64,000 nucleotides of DNA from Bacillus sp. FJAT-50079 (lineage in GTDB: Bacteria > Bacillota > Bacilli > Bacillales > Bacillaceae_C), in contig NZ_JAGYPD010000001.1 of the NCBI RefSeq assembly GCF_018343515.1, positions 682,001 to 746,000 on the forward strand. Reading direction: 5' to 3'. The position numbers and the translations under genes are program-made. Below are positions 48,846 to 56,700 of this stretch, piece by piece. The notes below the pieces were generated by a model. That model was not told the origin of the DNA. It saw only the letters and a list, made by a program, of their open reading frames with translations, and made no database searches. How positions within the stretch are numbered: position 1 is the first letter of the stretch; every line of letters starts with the position of its first letter.

Positions 48846-49500
48846 GGAGCTGTTTGCATTTGATGATGGCAAGCCAATTCCAGTCATTATTCGCAATTAT
48901 AACGCTGACGATTTCGAAGGGATGATCGAATTGCAGGCGGAATGCTTTCCACCGCCTTTTCCTTCCGAGCTTTGGTGGAATGAAAAGCAGCTTCAAAATC
49001 ATGTTTCCCTTTTTCCGGAAGGGGCAATCTGTGTGGAGAGCGATGGGGAACTTGTCGGTTCGATGACAGCTCTTCGTGTGCAGTTTGACCCAAAAAATCC
49101 GCACCATACATGGGAAGAGATGACGGACAATGGGTATATCCGTAATCACGACCCGAAAGGCAATACGCTCTATGTTGTCGATATTTGCATTAGCCCCCGT
49201 TACCGGAAATTAAAACTCGGGCAACAGATGATGCAGGCGATGTACCAAACGGTCGTTGCGCTTAAGCTTGAGCGGTTAGTTGGCGGAGGACGTATGCCAG
49301 GATATCATCGTTACGCAGATCGAATGACTGCGAAGCAATATTCACAGGCTGTCATCACTGGCGAAGTGGTTGATCCTGTCGTGACATTTTTACTGCGATG
49401 TGGACGTATGCCGCTTGCACTCATTGAAAATTACCTAGATGATGCAGAATCGCACAACTACGCTTTATTAATGGAATGGAAAAATCCGTTTCTCGGATGA
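48832..49500 (+). CDS. GNAT-family N-acetyltransferase
   Basis: The 222-residue acetyltransferase has the fold's core in ICVESDGELVGSMTALRV, VDICISPRYRKLKLGQQMM (acetyl-CoA loop) and ERLVGGGRMPGY. ATG 48832 lies inside the end of the nitrilase gene (14-nt overlap) with GGAG just upstream, so it is translationally coupled. GYHRYADRMTAKQYSQAV matches the region that links GNAT and nitrilase domains in YhcX-type fusions, as far as I recall. It probably acetylates the same metabolite that the nitrilase handles. Confidence 0.85.
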   Translation: MAYHKELFAFDDGKPIPVIIRNYNADDFEGMIELQAECFPPPFPSELWWNEKQLQNHVSLFPEGAICVESDGELVGSMTALRVQFDPKNPHHTWEEMTDNGYIRNHDPKGNTLYVVDICISPRYRKLKLGQQMMQAMYQTVVALKLERLVGGGRMPGYHRYADRMTAKQYSQAVITGEVVDPVVTFLLRCGRMPLALIENYLDDAESHNYALLMEWKNPFLG

Positions 49501-49511
49501 GGAGGAGTAAA

Positions 49512-50183
49512 ATGGACTATATTCGTATTACAACAATTGAAGACCCATTATTTGCAAAAATGCATGCATTATTAGGTAAAATTTTCCCGCCTGAAGAAGT
49601 GCTGGAATTTGATTTATGGAAAGAACCGTTGGAAGACCCGAGCATTCGAGTGTTCGTTGCAGTCTATGAAGGAGAAGTAGTAGGGGCAACTGAATATCGC
49701 TATTATCCCGCATGGAATATCGCCATGACCGATTTTACAATCATCGGAGAGTCAAATCTAGGGATAGGCCGCTTCTTGGCAGTGAAACGTGCGGCAGATC
49801 TGGCGAGGCTTGCTCAAGAAAATGGAAAAGTGCTATATGGCATGTTTGCCGAAATCTATGATCCGTACGAACGTGAGGATTTCGCCTTCGGCGGTGTGAT
49901 GGCAATGAACCCGTATGTACGCCGCGAAGTTCTTTCACATCTTGGCTATCAACGCCTTGATTTCCCGTACGTGCATCCTTCTTGGAAAAATGACGGCGAA
50001 GCGATTGAAGGGCTAGATTTCTGCTTTATGCCAACCGACGATTCTGTCACGGAAATTGATGCGAATTTAGTCGTCGACTTCCTAACAGATTATTATTCCG
50101 TACTTTCCAACAAACCTGCACGTTGGATCGACATGATAGACGAATTGAAGATGAAAGACAAAGTGCAGTTGCGACCGCTTTAA
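49512..50183 (+). CDS. GNAT-fold protein, third gene of the nitrilase operon
   Basis: The 223-residue protein has a GNAT-like beta pattern (VFVAVYEGEVVGATEYRYYP, FTIIGESNLGIGRFLAVKRA), although the acetyl-CoA loop is less canonical than in the preceding gene. ATG 49512 follows GGAGGAG directly after the previous stop. The conserved context (nitrilase, GNAT, this gene) suggests a shared pathway. A terminator follows at 50188. Function is otherwise unknown. Confidence 0.75.
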   Translation: MDYIRITTIEDPLFAKMHALLGKIFPPEEVLEFDLWKEPLEDPSIRVFVAVYEGEVVGATEYRYYPAWNIAMTDFTIIGESNLGIGRFLAVKRAADLARLAQENGKVLYGMFAEIYDPYEREDFAFGGVMAMNPYVRREVLSHLGYQRLDFPYVHPSWKNDGEAIEGLDFCFMPTDDSVTEIDANLVVDFLTDYYSVLSNKPARWIDMIDELKMKDKVQLRPL

Positions 50184-50187
50184 GTGG

Positions 50188-50243
50188 TGCCTGTCATTTC
50201 CCAAATTTTGTTGATTCATTCAGGGAGTGACAGGCATTTTTTT
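50188..50243 (+). terminator. Terminator of the nitrilase operon
   Basis: TGCCTGTCA (50188-50196) pairs with TGACAGGCA (50228-50236), with an inner CCC/GGG pair and a T-run. Confidence 0.85.
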
Positions 50244-50312
50244 ATCTGGATATACTGGGTGTCGTTGCAAATAATAAGATGGAAGGTAAAACATTAAGCG
50301 AGGTGAATGTGT

Positions 50313-50477
50313 ATGGAACAGCAGCAACAACCTAAACAGAATGTGAATTCAGGTTCTATGATGAAATCAGGATTTGCCGGAACTGATGCCCAAAAAGTAA
50401 AACAGGAAATTAAAAAAGATGTAAGTCAAGGACAAGGTGCGATGACTTCGCGGGAAGCGGGAGCCATGCGCGATTAA
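50313..50477 (+). CDS. Small spore-protein-like ORF (gamma-SASP-like), 54 aa
   Basis: ATG 50313 after GCGAGGTG encodes a Gln-rich, Cys-free 54-residue protein: MEQQQQPKQN, then AGTDAQKVKQEIKKDV and GQGAMTSREAGAMRD. The T-x-A-Q-x-V-K pattern and Q/G/A/K bias resemble gamma-type small acid-soluble spore proteins, amino-acid stores degraded at germination. Similarity is partial, so the assignment is tentative. It is monocistronic. Confidence 0.6.
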   Translation: MEQQQQPKQNVNSGSMMKSGFAGTDAQKVKQEIKKDVSQGQGAMTSREAGAMRD

Positions 50478-50853
50478 AGATCCACTAAATTCGGTAATTT
50501 TGGAGCAAAAATGCCTGTCCCTCAGTATATAAAGGATAATCGTACTCAGGGGCAGGCATCGTTATGATGGTATTTTATTATTCGCTTTGGTTTTAAAATA
50601 AGTTTTGTTACGTACTAGGTGGCTTAAGGGGTGAACGTAGAAGGCGTAGTGGTGTTTTCCTTATATCATTACTTATTTTTAATTTGTTTTCTTATGGTTC
50701 TTTTCCTCGTTCTAAACCTTAAACGCCTAACTAGAGAAAACCATGTCTCACCAAACGACACAAATCTCAGTTACTTTTTTTAAATACTACTATTCCCGAA
50801 ACTGAATCTACTAAACATTCATCCGTTAGTAATTTAGGGAGGCTTCCGAAGAC
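50478..50853. other. Spacer between converging genes
   Basis: It contains the hairpin at 50511-50559 and otherwise no ORF or motif that I can support. Confidence 0.4.
50511..50559. terminator. Hairpin between converging genes
   Basis: ATGCCTGTCCCT... pairs with ...AGGGGCAGGCAT. The T-run lies on the minus strand, so it best serves the LuxR-type gene, although it may also close the 54-aa gene. Confidence 0.6.
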
Positions 50854-51867
50854 TTATCTAGAAATCGTATTTATTTTATTCATAAGTTCCATCCTACTGT
50901 TTACCTTAATTTTTATAAAGATTGACTTTAAATGATCTTGCACGGTATATGTAGAGATTGAAAGTTGATTCGCCATACATTTCGTTGATTTTCCCTCGAT
51001 TAATAGCTCTAATAATTCATATTCTCGATCTGTTAATTCATAAAGATATGAAAATAGCATTAAAGATTCATGGAATTTGATTCTCTCGATTAACAAAGCA
51101 ATTTGAGAAGACGAACCAAATAACGGACTAACATTTAATGTCATAAAAGAATGGTTAAATGCATGGATCAAAATTTTTGAAGAACGCTTCTTTCCTTGTG
51201 AACAAATCGCACGAATTGGTCTTGGTAAACAATTATTTTCTAAAAATTCTTCCTGTCTTAACCATTCTAAAAAATTGAATCCTGTTTGATTAGTAGAAAT
51301 AATATTTAATTTTTGATCTAGAACAATGAGACCGGTCCCAATGGAGGTATTCTCTGGTCTACTAACTAGTTGATATGAACGGGAAATTGATTCCTTTAAT
51401 CCCTTAGCAATCGACGCCAATGTTTCTTTTAAGTAACCTATTTCTGTTTGAGAGAATAGCCCTTGTTCTTTCGTACGATACAACGTTAAAAAACCGTAAC
51501 AGCGGTTTTTATAAACTAATACCGCACGTAACTCATCAATAAAACCAGCAGGTGATAAAATTTCGCGAAACCTCTTACTTCTCACTCCCTCTCCCCTCGT
51601 GCCTTCAAAAATTGAATTACAATAGGTTTTTCCCTCGAACAATTCAATATAACGATTCATATCCTTTTCTATATATTCATTTTCAAATAATTGGGGATGC
51701 AATACTTCGATGCGTTCGTCTGTAATCGCACCAGTAGATAATAATGTCTGGGGATCAACAGTAGTAAAACAATAAGCTTCATAAGGAATCCGGCGCTTTA
51801 TTTGTACTAAAATCTTTTTTCGAAAATGGTACGAATTGTTGGATGGATATACTTGCAGTAAATGCAT
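50854..51867 (-). CDS. LuxR-family transcriptional regulator
   Basis: The 337-residue protein ends in a LuxR/GerE helix-turn-helix (LTDREYELLELLIEGKSTKC then ISTYTVQDHLKSIF). Its N-terminal two-thirds look like a GAF-type sensor (AVLVYKNRCYGFLTLYR) plus a PAS-like stretch (GLIVLDQKLNIISTNQTGF). No receiver domain is present. ATG 51867 is better spaced from GGGGG than the ATG two codons upstream. It is divergent from a decayed ABC transporter, with a Fur box in between, so iron or that transporter's substrate may be its signal. Confidence 0.85.
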   Translation of the reverse strand: MHLLQVYPSNNSYHFRKKILVQIKRRIPYEAYCFTTVDPQTLLSTGAITDERIEVLHPQLFENEYIEKDMNRYIELFEGKTYCNSIFEGTRGEGVRSKRFREILSPAGFIDELRAVLVYKNRCYGFLTLYRTKEQGLFSQTEIGYLKETLASIAKGLKESISRSYQLVSRPENTSIGTGLIVLDQKLNIISTNQTGFNFLEWLRQEEFLENNCLPRPIRAICSQGKKRSSKILIHAFNHSFMTLNVSPLFGSSSQIALLIERIKFHESLMLFSYLYELTDREYELLELLIEGKSTKCMANQLSISTYTVQDHLKSIFIKIKVNSRMELMNKINTISR

Positions 51868-51942
51868 ACACATTCCCCCTCTACTAAAAACCCCCTATTT
51901 ATGGGATAGGTATTTAATTTATAGTTGTTTATTATTATAACT

Positions 51943-51961
51943 GAAAATGATTCTCATTAAA
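51943..51961. promoter_or_regulatory. Fur box upstream of the decayed ABC transporter
   Basis: GAAAATGATTCTCATTAAA matches the 19-bp Fur consensus at about 14 positions. It lies between the LuxR-type gene (-) and the ABC remnant (+). Confidence 0.65.
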
Positions 51962-52042
51962 TTATAAATGAGATTTATAGAAAAGGAAAATGTCCCTATG
52001 AGTTGAAATGGCATCAGTTTATAAAACAACGAATTTATGTAA

Positions 52043-52559
52043 ATGGAAAATATCGTGATGGTAGTAGTTATCGGTGGACAAACTGGAATTTGGGCTTCAT
52101 TTAATACTTCTCGCATTCATATTCAAACAGATAAGGTATTAGCCTGGACCATTGTTATTGCAATTCTTGGTATTTTCATTGAATCAATTATTCAGAAGTT
52201 GGCTTTATCCTAACAAAGATTTTCAAATACAACAGCTACTTGAAAAAATAGGATTAGTTGAAAGGAAAAATTTGTATCCTTCTCAGTTAAGTGGTGGAAT
52301 ACAGCAACGTGTTTAATTGGCAAGGAAATTATTATTGGAGTCGGTACTTTTATTACTAGATGAACCATTTAAAGGACTAGATTCAACAACGAAAGAACAA
52401 ATGTACCAACTATTACTCAATTATTGGCATACACATAAACCAACCGTTTTACTAGTAACACACGATGAAAAAGAAGCCGAAAGACTTTCACATCGCATCG
52501 TGCATTTATCGGGAAACCATCCCGTTCATTTATTAGAGGAGGTATCTATTATAAGATGA
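52043..52559 (+). pseudogene. Decayed ABC importer (permease tail plus ATPase fragment)
   Basis: Two remnants lie end to end. 52043-52213 encodes a permease C-terminus like SsuC/TauC (VLAWTIVIAILGIFIESIIQ). From about 52216 a frame gives an ATPase C-terminal half with LYPSQLSGGIQQRV, then an in-frame TAA, then LLLLDEPFKGLD and VLLVTHDEKEAERL to 52559. Walker A and most of the permease are missing. This indicates an internal deletion joining two genes plus a nonsense mutation. The SsuABC-like type and the Fur box suggest uptake of an iron-related or sulfonate-like compound. Confidence 0.8.
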
Positions 52560-53251
52560 ATTTAAGTTGGCATGATAAACATGTAAAGATGTATGATCAA
52601 CAAATCGCTAAAAAAATTGCCGGATATGATTTGTTATACGACCTAACAAATCATTTTATTTCTAAACATCACCAACCGATTCAAAAAATGCTTATTATTG
52701 GTGCAGGGGGTGGTCAAGAATTATATTCATTCTCAGCTGTTCTGCCAAACTGCTGTTTTACAGCAGTCGATTCTTCTGAGCCAATGTTGGCAAGAGCGAA
52801 AGAACGAATGGAACAAATAGGAAACCACGTTGAGTATGTATTAAGCAATTGGCAAGATTATGAAGGGACTACCCAATTTGATGCGGCAAGTTGTCTACTA
52901 GTACTTAATTTCATTGAAGGAATAGAGCAGAAAACACAATTTCTGAAGAAAATTTATGATTCCCTGAAGCCTGGTGCTGTGCTATTTATTGCGACAATGA
53001 TGAATGATGACGAATATTTTATGAAACTGCATCTAAGCGCTTGGAAAAATTATATGCTTCAGCAGAAAGTTGCAAATGAGCATGCAACAAAGTTTGAGGA
53101 AACGTATGAAAAATCCTATCATTTACTACGAGAAGGCGAACTAATTTCCCTTTTATCCTCATGTGGCTTTACATCTGTTGGACATTATTTCCAATCCTTT
53201 TTACTAGCAGGCTATATCTGTATAAAGGGAGATTCGAATACCCATCAGTAA
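52556..53251 (+). CDS. Class I SAM-dependent methyltransferase
   Basis: The 231-residue protein has motif I in MLIIGAGGGQELYSF, the acidic loop AVDSSEPML and motif IV-like FDAASCLLVLNF. It overlaps the stop of the ATPase remnant by four bases (ATGA), showing it once belonged to that transporter operon. The gene itself looks intact. It may modify the transported ligand, for example a chelator or tetrapyrrole, but this is inference. It may now be poorly expressed because ribosomes stop early upstream. Confidence 0.85.
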   Translation: MNLSWHDKHVKMYDQQIAKKIAGYDLLYDLTNHFISKHHQPIQKMLIIGAGGGQELYSFSAVLPNCCFTAVDSSEPMLARAKERMEQIGNHVEYVLSNWQDYEGTTQFDAASCLLVLNFIEGIEQKTQFLKKIYDSLKPGAVLFIATMMNDDEYFMKLHLSAWKNYMLQQKVANEHATKFEETYEKSYHLLREGELISLLSSCGFTSVGHYFQSFLLAGYICIKGDSNTHQ

Positions 53252-53753
53252 CGATTTTGATCCAGTTGGCAACATCATTTACCGTAAGATAGACTGTTTC
53301 AAAAAATATATGTAGCCCATCGAAGGCATTGATGAAAGTCGAAGCTCAGGCAATTTGAAGATTCGAGCAATAGCATACTCCGTTTCTAAAATCCAAAAAT
53401 TAATTCTTTAAGAGAGAATTTAGATAAAAGGAATCAGCTCAACTACGCATCAGCATAATTGAGCTGATTCTAATATCCAGCAGTGGCTTAACTTAGCATC
53501 AAAACTCCCGCTTATTTGAGCTCCCAATACCGTTTTCATCTGGCAACTAATAAATGTGAGACGCTACTACTGATTTGAGTTAAACATTTCTCCTTATCCA
53601 ATTATTTAATATGTTTTTCTCATTCCCCTAGCCTTTCCCAAATTAAGCTGAATAGCTACAAAATCCTTATATTTACAAGTGTTACAGTCTTCAGTACAGC
53701 TTTATTCAGCAATTCCCCTCATATTTATTAATGGACATTCATCTCCAATAATA
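53252..53753. other. Gene-poor spacer ahead of the Fur operon
   Basis: About 500 bases. A hairpin at 53431-53470 (12-bp arms) has its T-run on the minus strand. A short coding-like tail (NDFDPVGNIIYRKI, near 53251-53316) may be debris. Nothing else is supported. Confidence 0.4.
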
Positions 53754-53779
53754 TATAATTGATATTGATAATCATTATC
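53732..53779 (+). promoter_or_regulatory. Promoter and near-consensus Fur box
   Basis: TGGACA (53732-53737), a 16-nt spacer and a perfect TATAAT (53754-53759) are followed at once by GATATTGATAATCATTATC (53761-53779), which matches the 19-bp Fur consensus at 18 positions. Fur-iron would block initiation, so the small genes downstream should be induced by iron starvation. Confidence 0.92.
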
Positions 53780-53838
53780 ACTACACGAACCTATATTTAT
53801 TTACATATTGAAAAGGCAAGTAAATAGGAGGTGCAATC

Positions 53839-53976
53839 ATGGAAGTAACAATGATTGAGATATGTGACTGGTGCAAGTATACCATCGAAAAAAATTTTAT
53901 AGAAAATGATGATGACAGTCATCATACTACCTGTCCTTGTTGTGGCTTAGATGTTTTAGAAATCGATGAGATATAG
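53839..53976 (+). CDS. 45-aa double-CxxC small protein
   Basis: ATG 53839 follows a strong AGGAGGTG. The protein carries two Cys pairs, CDWC near residue 9 and CPCC near 32, separated by an acidic stretch containing two His. This is a plausible zinc-ribbon or iron-binding site. It is the first gene behind the near-perfect Fur box. I know no named family with this exact layout. A role in iron sparing or metal transfer is inference. Confidence 0.75.
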   Translation: MEVTMIEICDWCKYTIEKNFIENDDDSHHTTCPCCGLDVLEIDEI

Positions 53977-54008
53977 TGTTAAAAATAAATAAAAAAGGAG
54001 ATATTCAG

Positions 54009-54080
54009 TTGGAGAGCTATAAAAGATCCCTTTCGAATCACACAAACATTTCATTACTTTTAAAGGAGATAAAGTCATGA
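54009..54080 (+). CDS. 23-aa small ORF coupled to the IDEAL gene
   Basis: TTG 54009 has AAAAGGAG 9 nt upstream and encodes MESYKRSLSNHTNISLLLKE..., a short basic peptide. Its stop overlaps the next start (ATGA), so it may be a coupling leader or a small Fur-regulated basic peptide like B. subtilis FbpC in size. No sequence match is claimed. Confidence 0.45.
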   Translation: MESYKRSLSNHTNISLLLKEIKS

Positions 54081-54490
54081 TTCAACATTTCATTGCAAAA
54101 GAAACGTTTACACACCAAATCGAATGTTTTTGTCCAGGCAATATACACTCAACTTCGCTAACTATTAACAAAATGGACATACTCGAAGTCCGTGAACAAA
54201 GCTTCACTTTCAATAATGGATGGTATGTTCAAGCTATAATTAATAATCATGGATGTTTCTATATAGCCCTTGAAGATTTAGATCAATATTTTTATCAAGG
54301 AAAGCTTATGTCTGTTTTTGATTTAGAATTGGATTTAAATTATTTGCAACTTCAAATAGATAAAGCTCTTGTGAAGAGAGACGAAGAGCTATTTTTAAAA
54401 AGTACAAAGCAATTAAAAGAAGCAACTGCATTGAAAATGCAGATCGAGAACTTTTTAAATAACGAATTCGGAAGTTATTACTTACAATAA
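54077..54490 (+). CDS. IDEAL-domain-like protein, 137 aa
   Basis: The N-terminal 80 residues form a beta-rich domain with three Cys (IECFCPG, HGCFY). The C-terminal LQIDKALVKRDEELFLKSTK (about 91-112) resembles the IDEAL motif found at the end of small Bacillus proteins, including stress adaptors. Start ATG 54077 follows AAAGGAG. The gene sits inside the Fur-controlled cluster between two tiny ORFs. IDEAL domains are thought to mediate protein-protein contacts; a role in directing iron-sparing regulation is inference. Confidence 0.7.
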   Translation: MIQHFIAKETFTHQIECFCPGNIHSTSLTINKMDILEVREQSFTFNNGWYVQAIINNHGCFYIALEDLDQYFYQGKLMSVFDLELDLNYLQLQIDKALVKRDEELFLKSTKQLKEATALKMQIENFLNNEFGSYYLQ

Positions 54491-54513
54491 TCATATCTAA
54501 AGGGTTGATTGAA

Positions 54514-54675
54514 ATGAAAGGTACATCAGACAGAATGATAGATAATGAGAAACAGTACATTATTCAGCAATTACTAAACATGGAATTTTATAAATCACCT
54601 GATGATCGCCAGTTATATGAGTTAACATTACAAGAATTGAAAGATGAATTTAATAAATACTTGGGGATCTTTTAG
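54514..54675 (+). CDS. FbpA-like Fur-regulated small protein, 53 aa
   Basis: ATG 54514 after AAGGG encodes 53 residues with KQYIIQQLLNMEFYKSPDDR followed by QLYELTLQELKDEF. The DDRQLYELTLxEL pattern is the hallmark, as I recall it, of the Fur-regulated basic protein A (FbpA) family. In B. subtilis those proteins cooperate with the FsrA small RNA in iron sparing. The position 700 bp behind a near-consensus Fur box agrees. No FsrA-like sRNA is evident nearby. Confidence 0.8.
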   Translation: MKGTSDRMIDNEKQYIIQQLLNMEFYKSPDDRQLYELTLQELKDEFNKYLGIF

Positions 54676-54737
54676 CTAATTGGAGGAAGATTTTATGTGA
54701 AATTCTCTAATTGAAACTAAATGAAATATATCCAAAC

Positions 54738-54779
54738 AGAAGAAGCCAAAGACAGCGCATTGTATCTTTGGTTTCTTCT
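54738..54779 (+). terminator. Hairpin after the Fur operon
   Basis: A 15-bp stem (54738-54752 with 54765-54779, one G-T pair). The following tract is ATTTCGG, so it may be a weak terminator. Confidence 0.55.
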
Positions 54780-54950
54780 ATTTCGGATAGTACTATTCGA
54801 ATATTAAAGTATCTTGAAAATTGGGTTTTATTTGAGCTTGGAGTTGAAGTTCTAATACTACTAGCTAATTCCAAATTAATTTGTCCACATTAAGGACCGC
54901 GACGCAAATTTTAAAAACGTTCGCCCCTTTAAACTCTCGAAAGACTAAGT

Positions 54951-56399
54951 TTAACTAGGCGTTATCCTCCGCCTTGAAATTTTTTCTTCGTACATCGTTT
55001 GATCTGCCGCATCTATGATTTCCTCAACAGTGGTAAGTGTACCGGGCTTATAGTAAGAGAATCCGTGGCTAGCTGTAAGTTCATAAGGCTTTTGCCCTGA
55101 CAAATTGAAACGATGGAAATCTCGTTTAATATTCTCCCATATCTCTTCCGCTTCTTCTTTACTTTTTCCGAAGAAAATGATGATAAATTCGTCACCACCC
55201 AATCGGAATAGCACATCACCAGGGTCGATATTACGGTTGATGATATCGCAGCTTGTCTTGATGAGATCATCTCCAACTGAATGACCGAGGTTATCATTGA
55301 CTGCTTTTAACCCGTTTATATCAATATAACAAACAATGAATTCTTGTTGATAAGGTCCATGAATTTTATTTTCCAGCAGGACCATTCCACTCCGCCTGTT
55401 CATCACACCTGTTAGCGTATCGTAAGAGGCATGCTTTAGCAGTTCTTCTTCCTTTATCTTTAGGTCGGTAATATCAGTAACCCCAATTAGAATGCAGGGC
55501 TGATCCAAATACTCGATCAATTCTAGGCTTAGCAAGGCCCATTTTTTTAGATCGGGGCTTATTTGATACTCCAATTCATAATTTTTAATACTTTGATGCT
55601 CGTCCAGCATTTTTAAAATATCCTGCTTTTCGCAAGAATTTGCGAATAAAAATTTGCCATCGATTTTCGTCATGTCTTGATCCTGCAAATGATAATAGTC
55701 AATTGCCTGATAATTGATGAGCAAAATTTCACCACTTTGTAGGTTTGTAAGAATCAATGGGTTTGGATTCATATGAAATAATCTTCGAAAACTCTCAGTA
55801 TTTCTTCTTAACTTGCATTTATTATCAAAGTCCCTTCTTCGCAGCCTATAGAACATAAATGCAATCGTGTAGGAAATAACGGCCGTCCCGGTTGAATTGA
55901 TCATTTTTGTAATCAGCGAGAAGTTGTTAGGGTCCATAAAGAATAAGCCAATCAAAAAATAAATGTGATTCATGCAGAAATAGATTAAAAGCTTACCAGG
56001 CTGAATAGGGAACATAACAGCAGCCCCAAGTAAAATAATGATATAAGCATAAATATTACCATTTAATAACTGGCTGTTAATAGAAGCCGTCGCGCCAATA
56101 AATAGAAATAAAACAGTGTAAATATGGATGATGACGCCTTTAGGCGCACTTTTGTAAAAATAATAAATGAGAAGAAAAATAATAGAAAGCAAAAATCCTG
56201 TAAGGTGAATAGAGGCAAGAACCCATCTATATAGATGGACTGTCACTTTATTTAATAGAAAAAAGTCAGCGTAAAAGAAGCCGGGATATGTGAAAATGAG
56301 CATAAAAGAAACCAATTTAAGTCGTTCAAAAAATAACCCATCGGAGTACGCACTAAAATCTTTTTGGTCATCGATACTTTCAATTGAAGATAATCCCAT
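54951..56399 (-). CDS. Membrane PAS-GGDEF diguanylate cyclase
   Basis: The 482-residue protein has about six membrane spans (residues 30-190), a PAS domain (about 205-310, HMNPNPLILTNLQSGEILLI) and a C-terminal GGDEF domain with intact RLGGDEFIIIF. It should make c-di-GMP, which controls motility and biofilm. The position of the inhibitory RxxD site reads DPGD, so product inhibition is probably absent. AAAGGAA precedes ATG 56399. It is monocistronic. Confidence 0.9.
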   Translation of the reverse strand: MGLSSIESIDDQKDFSAYSDGLFFERLKLVSFMLIFTYPGFFYADFFLLNKVTVHLYRWVLASIHLTGFLLSIIFLLIYYFYKSAPKGVIIHIYTVLFLFIGATASINSQLLNGNIYAYIIILLGAAVMFPIQPGKLLIYFCMNHIYFLIGLFFMDPNNFSLITKMINSTGTAVISYTIAFMFYRLRRRDFDNKCKLRRNTESFRRLFHMNPNPLILTNLQSGEILLINYQAIDYYHLQDQDMTKIDGKFLFANSCEKQDILKMLDEHQSIKNYELEYQISPDLKKWALLSLELIEYLDQPCILIGVTDITDLKIKEEELLKHASYDTLTGVMNRRSGMVLLENKIHGPYQQEFIVCYIDINGLKAVNDNLGHSVGDDLIKTSCDIINRNIDPGDVLFRLGGDEFIIIFFGKSKEEAEEIWENIKRDFHRFNLSGQKPYELTASHGFSYYKPGTLTTVEEIIDAADQTMYEEKISRRRITPS

Positions 56400-56663
56400 T
56401 TTTCAAATTCCTTTATTTTATTTAAAATAATAAAATATATTATACACTGTGAGTCACTAAAATAGATCCCTTTTACTAACTAATTTTTAAATCAGAATCA
56501 ATATCACTATTTTTAAATGGAATGATCCTCCATCTTTAATAATGGCTGTCTTTTAAAATCACACCCCTCCACCTATTTTGGCAAATCCATTATTAATCAT
56601 TTTATAATAAATATGTGAACAATAAATGCTTTCACCTTCAAAGCCGAAAAATTCATTAAAAAA
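56400..56663. other. Spacer upstream of the cyclase gene
   Basis: About 260 bases with no ORF; it contains the cyclase promoter region, which I could not define. Confidence 0.4.
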
Positions 56664-56691
56664 ACACCTCAATTGTGGTTAATTGAAGTGT
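56664..56691 (-). terminator. Terminator of the deacylase gene
   Basis: An 11-bp stem with one mismatch (56664-56674 with 56681-56691), followed on the minus strand by a seven-T run. Confidence 0.8.
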
Positions 56692-56700
56692 GTATGTTCA

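Noticed and set aside
53431-53470. Hairpin as an independent small RNA (FsrA-like) near the Fur operon
   Set aside because: It has no promoter or Fur box of its own and its T-run lies on the minus strand, so a simple terminator-like repeat is more likely.
54711-54893. 60-codon open frame after the FbpA-like gene
   Set aside because: Its frame runs through the hairpin at 54738-54779, it has no ribosome site in register and no recognisable family.
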